Below are positions 58,761-64,000 of a DNA stretch of 64,000 nucleotides, in pieces. The DNA is from Actinomadura harenae (GTDB taxonomy: Bacteria; Actinomycetota; Actinomycetes; Streptosporangiales; Streptosporangiaceae). The notes below the pieces were generated by a model that did not search any database, was not told the origin of the DNA, and saw nothing but the letters and a program-made list of their open reading frames with translations. Position 1 is the first letter of the stretch; each line of letters begins with the position of its first letter. Where the stretch lies: the NCBI RefSeq assembly GCF_003696215.1, contig NZ_RFFG01000006.1:62001-126000 (forward strand), written 5' to 3'. The position numbers were made by a program, and so were the translations under genes.

Positions 58761-59435
58761 TCAGTGCGTGCCGGGGCCGTAGGTCTGCGTCCACTCGCCG
58801 CCCTTGGCCTCCGGGCCACCGGCGGCGTGCCGTCCGCCACCGGACACCGGCGGGACGGCGGCGTCCGGGGCCGCCGGGCGCTCGAAGAGCGGCGGGGCCT
58901 CCTGGTGAGGCGCCATGGGGACGTCGCCGGGCGGGGTCCACGAGGCGGCGACCGGGCGCTCCCCGGCCGCGCCGGAGAACGGGAGCGAGGCGTCCGCCTT
59001 GCGGGAGCGCCAGCGCGAGGGCGGGAAGGAGGCGAGCACGAGCGCCGCGCCGATCACGGCCACGAGGCCGCTCTGCGAGACGAACACGAGCTCGGTGGCG
59101 TACTTGTGGCCCTTGGTCACGTCGCCCAGCTGCGTCATCGCGTGCATCGGGCGGACCGCCCAGAACGCGCCGTAGCCCAGCAGCGGCGCCCCCGCGATGA
59201 GCGAGGCGAGCGGCGACAGCCGGGAACCGCACAGCAGCGCGACCAGCAGACCGCACGCCGCCAGCACCCCGAGGAGGACCAGCCCGTCGACGACGGAGCC
59301 GTCCTTGTAGGTCTCGGCGAGATGGTTCCGCTGCCGGGTGATCCGGTCGGCACCGAAGATCAGGAGTGCGGTGAGCGCGGGAATCGCGACGATTCCCGCG
59401 AGCACTCCGAGACCGTGCCGGGCTCCGTTGGACAT
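58761..59435 (-). CDS. four-span membrane protein (paralogue of previous gene)
   Basis: 224 residues from ATG 59435 with GGAGGTG upstream. GARHGLGVLAGIVAIPALTA and CGSRLSPLASLIAGAPLLGY match GARHGIGVLVGLVA and CAPRLSPLTSLIPG of the neighbour, so the pair arose by duplication. C-terminal 75 residues are Pro/Ala-rich but without its tandem repeats. Function unknown; a membrane scaffold for the wall-polymer enzymes is one possibility. Confidence 0.75.
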   Translation of the reverse strand: MSNGARHGLGVLAGIVAIPALTALLIFGADRITRQRNHLAETYKDGSVVDGLVLLGVLAACGLLVALLCGSRLSPLASLIAGAPLLGYGAFWAVRPMHAMTQLGDVTKGHKYATELVFVSQSGLVAVIGAALVLASFPPSRWRSRKADASLPFSGAAGERPVAASWTPPGDVPMAPHQEAPPLFERPAAPDAAVPPVSGGGRHAAGGPEAKGGEWTQTYGPGTH

Positions 59436-59516
59436 GGACACCTCCGAGGGGCCGAAGCTTGGTCGGTCAACCTAGCCCCCGGAGGCTCAAGATCACAGTC
59501 CGGATAGAGATAATTG

Positions 59517-60566
59517 TCAGGATTTGTTCGGTTTGGGCTGTCCCAGTCCGGGAGGGCTGGTGAGGAAGCCGACGCCCCACGACACGTGCATGGTGGCGAA
59601 CACCAGCGGCAGCCGGAGCCAGGCGGAGAACGGCATCCCGCGGCCCTCCACGGCCGCCCCGGCGATCATCGCCAGCGCGTACCCGCCGGGCAGGATCCAC
59701 CCCGGCCAGAACCCGAACGCCCCGGCCACGACGCCCACGACCATCGCCACGACCGCCAGCGGCGGCGCGAGGTAGCGCAGGTTCAGCGTGCCCTGGTGCT
59801 CCCGGCCGACCACCCGGCGCCAGCGGCCCGTGTGGTAGTACTGCTTGGCCAGCGCCCGCAGGTTCGGCCGCGGCCGGTAGGTCACCTTCATCCGCGGGGT
59901 GAAGAAGATCCGTCCCCCGGTCTGCCGGATCCGGTGGTTCATCTCCCAGTCCTGCGCCCGGACGAACGTCTCGTCGTAGAACCCGACCCGCTCCAGCGCG
60001 CTGCGCCGGAACGTCCCGAGGTACACGGTCTCGACCTCGCCCGGCTGGCCGCCGGTGTGGAACCGCGCGTTCCCGACCCCCAGCTTGGAGGTCATCGCCC
60101 GCGCCACGGCCTTCTCGAACGGCGTGACGCCCTCGGCGGCCATGATCCCGCCGACGTTGTCCGCCCCGGTCTGCTCCATCGTCTCGACGGCGGCCCGGAC
60201 GTAGTCCGGCGGCAGCAGCGAGTGACCGTCCACCCGGACGATGATCGAGTACTGCGACGCGCGGATCGCGATGTTCAGGCCCTGCGGCGTCCGCCCGGTG
60301 GGGTTCGCCACGACCCGGATCCGCTGGTCGGAGGCCGCGAGCTCGCGCGCGATCTCCTCGGTCCGGTCGCGGGACGGCCCGATCGCGAGCACCAGCTCCA
60401 GCTCACCGGGGTAGTCCTGGGTCAGCGTGTGGCGGACGGCGTCGTCGAGGTGACGTTCCTCGTTCAGCACCGGCATGACCACCGACACCGCAGGCCAGGT
60501 GCGTTCGGTGTGCTGAGCGGAACGGACGTCCTGCAGGTCGCTCTGAGTGTGCGAAGACGGGTTCAT
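59517..60566 (-). CDS. GT2-family glycosyltransferase with C-terminal membrane spans
   Basis: 349 residues from ATG 60566 (AGGA four nt upstream); a TTG at 60596 is a weaker alternative. VSVVMPVLNEERHLDDAVRH, LAIGPSRDRTEEIA, VRVDGHSLLPPDYVRAAVET (DxD-like DGH), ETFVRAQDWEMNHRIRQTGG (catalytic ED and RxxQ-type region), then two or three spans (about 268-330). Resembles ExoM/succinoglycan-type GT2 enzymes. Divergent from the LCP gene across 147 bp, which may hold a shared promoter. Confidence 0.87.
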   Translation of the reverse strand: MNPSSHTQSDLQDVRSAQHTERTWPAVSVVMPVLNEERHLDDAVRHTLTQDYPGELELVLAIGPSRDRTEEIARELAASDQRIRVVANPTGRTPQGLNIAIRASQYSIIVRVDGHSLLPPDYVRAAVETMEQTGADNVGGIMAAEGVTPFEKAVARAMTSKLGVGNARFHTGGQPGEVETVYLGTFRRSALERVGFYDETFVRAQDWEMNHRIRQTGGRIFFTPRMKVTYRPRPNLRALAKQYYHTGRWRRVVGREHQGTLNLRYLAPPLAVVAMVVGVVAGAFGFWPGWILPGGYALAMIAGAAVEGRGMPFSAWLRLPLVFATMHVSWGVGFLTSPPGLGQPKPNKS

Positions 60567-60713
60567 CTGGTCCTGGGATCGGTCAAGGCGGGTCAAGTCG
60601 GCGCCACGTTACTGGAAGGACACGAGGGACAGGTAGCGAACGATTCGCTCCCGTCCACTTTAGAGTGGTGCGAACTCGCGTCGGCACGGGGTGTTCAGGA
60701 GGCGGCGGCCAGC

Positions 60714-62450
60714 ATGACGGACGGGCACGACTCGAACCGCGGGGGCTCCCGCGGGGGTCCCCGGGGGGGCGACGACCCGCTGGAGCGGTACTTCCGGCCA
60801 CGGCCGGGCGGGGTTCCCGGCGGGTCCCCGGCCGCCGAGGACGGGGAGATCGACGGGGTCACGGTGGACGGGGTGCCCGCGCCGCGGGTCACCGTGGACA
60901 CGCCGCGCGGACCGCGCCATCCGGACCGGGGCGGCGACCCCGGGCTCGGACCGCGGGCGGTGATGAGCGCCCGGCGGCAGCGCCGGTTCCTGGCGATCAC
61001 CGGGACGATGTCGGCGTTCGTGCTGCTCACGGCCGGTGGCGCATGGGCGTTCCAGAGCTATGTGACCGGGACGATCGACAAGGTCTCGGTCGGCGGGCTC
61101 GGCGGCGCCAAGGACGCGCCGAAGGGCGCGATGACCATCCTGGTCGCGGGCGTCGACCGCCGCGACGGCCTCACCCGGGAGCAGCAGCGCCGGGCCAAGC
61201 TGGGGCACGAGCCCGGCGAGCGGTCCGACACGATGATGCTCGTCCACGTGAACCGGGACCACGACAAGATCAGCGTGGTCAGCCTGCCGCGCGACTCCTA
61301 CGTGCTCATCCCCTCCCACAAGTCGAACGGGTCGGAGGGCGCCAAGGGCGCCGAGGTCCCCGCCCGCTACGGCAAGCTGACCTGGGCGTACCAGTTCGGC
61401 GGCCCGGACCTGACGGTGGCGACGATCAAGGAGGCCACCAACGTCCCGATCGACCACTACGTCGAGGTCAACTTCTACGGCTTCGTGAACATGGTCGACT
61501 CGCTCGGCGGCGTGGACGTCTGCACCGAGCAGGCCGTCAACGACCCGAAGTCCGGGCTCCAGCTCCCCGCCGGGAAGTCCCACGTGGACGGCCTCCAGGC
61601 GCTGGCGTACTCGCGGGCCCGCTACACCCTCGGGGACGGCTCCGACATCGGCCGCATCGACCGGCAGCAGGCGTTCGTCTCGTCCCTGATGAAGCAGGCG
61701 CTCAGCAGCCGGACGCTGAGCGACCCGGTGAAGTCGGCGAAGTTCCTCGGCGCGGCGCTGCACTCGCTGCGCGTCGACAAGAAACTCGGCAAGGACCTGC
61801 CGAAACTCGCCGACCAGATGAAGGGCGTGTCCACCGACCACGTCACCTTCGCGAAGGTCCCGCTGTCCAACCAGGGGTTCAACACCGTCCTGTGGAACGC
61901 GGCGCAGCCGCAGTCGACCGTCCTGTGGGACAAGTCGGCCGCGGGCGACCTGTTCTCCCGGATCCGGCGCGACGAGGCGCTGAACGAGCCGGACCCGAAG
62001 CCGTCCGCGACCGGGCCGACCGGGCCGACCGCGACGCCGACGCCCGACCCGGACGCCCCGACCGTCGCGCCGAAGGACATCCAGGTCCGCGTCCTGAACG
62101 CGGTCGGCACCCCGCGCCTGGCGGCCCGCGCCGGCGGCGACCTGCGGGACGTCGGCTTCCAGGTCACGGTCGTCCCGGGCATCGCCGAGCGCGGCCGCAC
62201 CACGACCCTGATCCAGTACGGCCCGGGACGCGCCGACTCCGCCAAGACCCTCGCCGCGTCCCTCCCGGGCGCGAAGCTCAAGCAGGTCGACGGCCTGGGC
62301 TCCCGGATCCAGGTCCTGGTGGGCGACGACTGGAGCGGGGCGAAGAAGGTCCACGTCACCCCGTCGTCCACCCCGTCCGCGACGGGCTCCCCGTCCGGCT
62401 CCGCCCCCCACGTCGAGGCGAAGACGGCCAGCGACAAGCTCTGCAGGTAG
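60714..62450 (+). CDS. LytR-CpsA-Psr (LCP) family ligase with LytR_C domain
   Basis: 578 residues from ATG 60714, AGGAGG 11 nt upstream. Long Gly/Pro/Asp-rich cytosolic N-terminus (1-85), one span (about 92-112), then LCP motifs TILVAGVDRR (141-150), RSDTMMLVHVN (170-180) and LPRDSYVLIP (191-200). A Thr/Pro-rich linker leads to a LytR_C domain (IQVRVLNAVGTPRLAARAGG). Joins glycopolymers to peptidoglycan; probably serves the 50-60 kb module, while the 14-kb LCP serves the other. Confidence 0.93.
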   Translation: MTDGHDSNRGGSRGGPRGGDDPLERYFRPRPGGVPGGSPAAEDGEIDGVTVDGVPAPRVTVDTPRGPRHPDRGGDPGLGPRAVMSARRQRRFLAITGTMSAFVLLTAGGAWAFQSYVTGTIDKVSVGGLGGAKDAPKGAMTILVAGVDRRDGLTREQQRRAKLGHEPGERSDTMMLVHVNRDHDKISVVSLPRDSYVLIPSHKSNGSEGAKGAEVPARYGKLTWAYQFGGPDLTVATIKEATNVPIDHYVEVNFYGFVNMVDSLGGVDVCTEQAVNDPKSGLQLPAGKSHVDGLQALAYSRARYTLGDGSDIGRIDRQQAFVSSLMKQALSSRTLSDPVKSAKFLGAALHSLRVDKKLGKDLPKLADQMKGVSTDHVTFAKVPLSNQGFNTVLWNAAQPQSTVLWDKSAAGDLFSRIRRDEALNEPDPKPSATGPTGPTATPTPDPDAPTVAPKDIQVRVLNAVGTPRLAARAGGDLRDVGFQVTVVPGIAERGRTTTLIQYGPGRADSAKTLAASLPGAKLKQVDGLGSRIQVLVGDDWSGAKKVHVTPSSTPSATGSPSGSAPHVEAKTASDKLCR

Positions 62451-62451
62451 C

Positions 62452-62490
62452 GAAGGCGCCCCGCTCCGAACCATGGAGCGGGGCGCCTTC
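62452..62490. terminator. strong bidirectional terminator between LCP and acyl-CoA dehydrogenase
   Basis: Perfect 16-bp stem (62452-62467 with 62475-62490), 7-nt loop, between two convergent stops (62450 and 62506). No T-run, as usual in high-GC genomes. Confidence 0.8.
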
Positions 62491-62505
62491 CTGCCTGACC
62501 GGGTC

Positions 62506-63675
62506 CTACTTGAGGAGCTGGCGGGCCATGACCATGCGCTGGATCTGGTTGGTGCCCTCGTAGATCTGGGTGATCTTCGCGTCGCGCATCATGCGCTCGA
62601 CCGGGAACTCGCGGGTGTAGCCGTAGCCGCCGAGGAGCTGGACGGCGTCGACGGTGATGTCCATCGCGACGTCCGAGGCGAGGCACTTGCACGCGGACGA
62701 GACGAAGGTCAGGTCCGGGATCTTCTCGCCGTGCATGGCGCGCTCGGACTTGATCGCCGCGTGGTAGGTGAGCTGGCGGGCTCCCTCGAGGCGCATCGCC
62801 ATGTCGGCCAGCATGAACTGGACGCCCTGGAAGTCGCCGATGGGCTTGCCGAACTGCTTGCGCTCCTTGACGTAGCCGACGGCGTAGTCGAGGGCGCCCT
62901 GGGCGATGCCGAGGGCCTGGGCCGCGATGGTGATGCGGGTGTGGTCCAGGGTGGCCAGGGCGGTCTTGAAGCCGGTGCCCTCGGCGCCGATCATGCGGTC
63001 CGCGGGGATCCGGACGTTCTCCAGGATGACCTGGCGGGTCGGGGAGCCCTTGATGCCGAGCTTCTTCTCCTTCGGCGCGAAGGAGACGCCCTCGTCGGAC
63101 TTCTCCACGACGAACGCCGTGATGCCGCGGGCGCCCTTCTCCGGGTCGGTCACGGCCATGACCGTGTAGTACTCCGACACACCGGCGTTGGTGATCCACA
63201 TCTTGGCGCCGTTGAGGACGTAGTGGTCGCCGTCCCGCACCGCGCGGGTCTTCATGCCCGCCGCGTCCGACCCCGCGTCGGCCTCCGACAGGGCGTAGGA
63301 GAACATGGCCTCGCCCTTGGCCACCGGAGTCAGATACTTTCTCTTCAGCTCTTCGGAGCCGGACAACAGGACCGGAACCGTGCCGAGCTTGTTCACCGCC
63401 GGGATCAGCGAGGAGGAGGCACACGCGCGTGCGACCTCCTCGATGACGATCACGGTGGCCAGGGCGTCGGCCCCGGCGCCCCCGTAGCTCTCCGGGACGT
63501 GCACCGCGTGCAGGTCGTTCTGCACCAGCGCGTCCAGGGCCTCCTGGGGGAAGCGGGACTCCTCGTCGACCGCCGCGGCGAACGGGGCGATCTTGGCATC
63601 GGCGAGTTCGCGGACCGTCTGCCGGAGCATGTCGTGCTCCTCCGACGGCGCGTACGCGGGAAAGTCGGCACTCAT
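62506..63675 (-). CDS. acyl-CoA dehydrogenase
   Basis: 389 residues from ATG 63675. SYGGAGADALATVIVIEEVA, FSYALSEADAGSDAAGMKTR (FAD/substrate loop), KMWITNAGVSEYY, RKQFGKPIGDFQGVQFMLAD, LLGGYGYTREFPVERMMRDA and catalytic Glu in YEGTNQIQR. Oxidises acyl-CoA in fatty-acid or branched-chain catabolism; chain length cannot be told. TAGCAT lies 7 nt upstream and no Shine-Dalgarno is present. Confidence 0.93.
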   Translation of the reverse strand: MSADFPAYAPSEEHDMLRQTVRELADAKIAPFAAAVDEESRFPQEALDALVQNDLHAVHVPESYGGAGADALATVIVIEEVARACASSSLIPAVNKLGTVPVLLSGSEELKRKYLTPVAKGEAMFSYALSEADAGSDAAGMKTRAVRDGDHYVLNGAKMWITNAGVSEYYTVMAVTDPEKGARGITAFVVEKSDEGVSFAPKEKKLGIKGSPTRQVILENVRIPADRMIGAEGTGFKTALATLDHTRITIAAQALGIAQGALDYAVGYVKERKQFGKPIGDFQGVQFMLADMAMRLEGARQLTYHAAIKSERAMHGEKIPDLTFVSSACKCLASDVAMDITVDAVQLLGGYGYTREFPVERMMRDAKITQIYEGTNQIQRMVMARQLLK

Positions 63676-63682
63676 AGCGCGA

Positions 63683-63688
63683 ATGCTA
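63683..63688 (-). promoter_or_regulatory. -10 box for leaderless acyl-CoA dehydrogenase gene
   Basis: TAGCAT on the minus strand, 7 nt before ATG 63675. Confidence 0.45.
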
Positions 63689-63794
63689 CCCGCCGGTACA
63701 CTTCCCGTCCGGTTCCGGGACCCCGCACGTGAGCGGGCAGGTCTCACAGGGAGGCGGCAACACCTCCGGGGACGGACAAGAAGGAGGAAGGGCT

Positions 63795-64000
63795 TTGACG
63801 CACCGCCTGACCGTGATCGGGACGGGCTACCTGGGCGCGACGCACGCGGCCTGTATGGCCGACCTCGGGTTCGAGGTCATCGGCCTGGACGTGGACCGGG
63901 AGAAGATCGCCCGGCTCGCCGCCGGGGATCTGCCCTTCTACGAACCGGGCCTCGAACCGGTCCTGCGCCGCAACCTCGAGTCCGGACGGCTGCGCTTCAC
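63795..64000 (+). CDS. UDP-glucose 6-dehydrogenase, N-terminal part (runs off right edge)
   Basis: 68 residues from TTG 63795, with AAGGAGG upstream. LTVIGTGYLGATHAACMADL is the NAD-binding loop, then FEVIGLDVDREKIARLAAGD and FYEPGLEPVLRRNL, typical of UDP-glucose dehydrogenase rather than WecC. Would supply UDP-glucuronic acid for wall glycans. The rest of the gene is outside the window. Confidence 0.88.
   Translation, partial: MTHRLTVIGTGYLGATHAACMADLGFEVIGLDVDREKIARLAAGDLPFYEPGLEPVLRRNLESGRLRF

Overview
High-GC (about 73 percent by eye), strongly G/C-third-position DNA with many GTG and TTG starts, ATGA/GTGA/TTGA gene overlaps, an F420-cofactor gene (fbiC), a class II HelD and several CDP-alcohol enzymes points to a filamentous actinomycete. 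Poly(polyol phosphate) wall-polymer genes next to fbiC, a ManB-type guanylyltransferase, TIGR03089, LCP and acyl-CoA dehydrogenase genes fit the Streptosporangiales/Thermomonosporaceae (an Actinomadura-like organism); that placement is inference. No rRNA, tRNA, CRISPR array, IS element or prophage gene was seen.

Layout. 1-3.9 kb: 5' part of fbiC, a broken LysR gene, a small membrane protein, an AlkA-type DNA glycosylase and a serine-hydrolase homologue without its catalytic residues. 4-16.9 kb: sugar activation and glycan assembly (ManB, GT4 and GT2 glycosyltransferases, methyltransferase, UPF0104-type membrane protein, large GT-C-like membrane protein, TIGR03089 protein, LCP ligase, membrane acyltransferase), with a thioredoxin in between. 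17-36.9 kb: core wall-polymer genes: a 1166-residue GT2/CDP-glycerol-glycerophosphotransferase fusion, a CDP-alcohol phosphotransferase, two paralogous polytopic membrane proteins, several GT4 enzymes, WecB and WecC (UDP-ManNAc and UDP-ManNAcA supply), and a stand-alone copy of the beta-type domain found inside the fusion polymerase. 36.8-50.1 kb: a mixed, accessory-looking block (GNAT; two GntR/DUF6292 pairs; PQQ-type repeat protein; HD hydrolase; SRPBCC; acetoacetate-decarboxylase-like gene with an SDR remnant; HelD; ribbon-helix-helix protein; degenerate cyclase-like membrane protein) that interrupts the wall-polymer genes. 50.1-62.5 kb: a second phospho-polyol module (GT2, CDP-alcohol phosphotransferase, glycerol-1-phosphate-dehydrogenase-like enzyme, LicC-type nucleotidyltransferase, DUF5941 protein, nucleotidyltransferase-like/CDP-alcohol phosphotransferase fusion, IspD/TarI cytidylyltransferase, glycerophosphodiesterase), two small membrane proteins, another GT2 and a second LCP ligase. 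62.5-64 kb: acyl-CoA dehydrogenase and the start of a UDP-glucose dehydrogenase.

Working model. Nucleotide sugars (GDP-Man, UDP-ManNAc/ManNAcA, UDP-GlcA) and CDP-polyols are made in the cytosol, assembled on lipid carrier by GT2/GT4 enzymes and the polymerase, modified by membrane GT-C-like proteins and the acyltransferase, and attached to peptidoglycan by the LCP proteins. No TagGH-type exporter lies inside the window.

Most notable: a CDP-polyol module built around a glycerol-1-phosphate dehydrogenase homologue; a duplicated GntR-DUF6292 pair sharing a TCCGAATGA motif upstream; three secreted or membrane proteins that have lost catalytic residues; two genes broken by clean internal deletions, one behind a 20-bp tandem repeat that creates a relay of seven-codon ORFs; and a recurrent TANNNT box 6-8 nt before start codons, suggesting leaderless transcripts.
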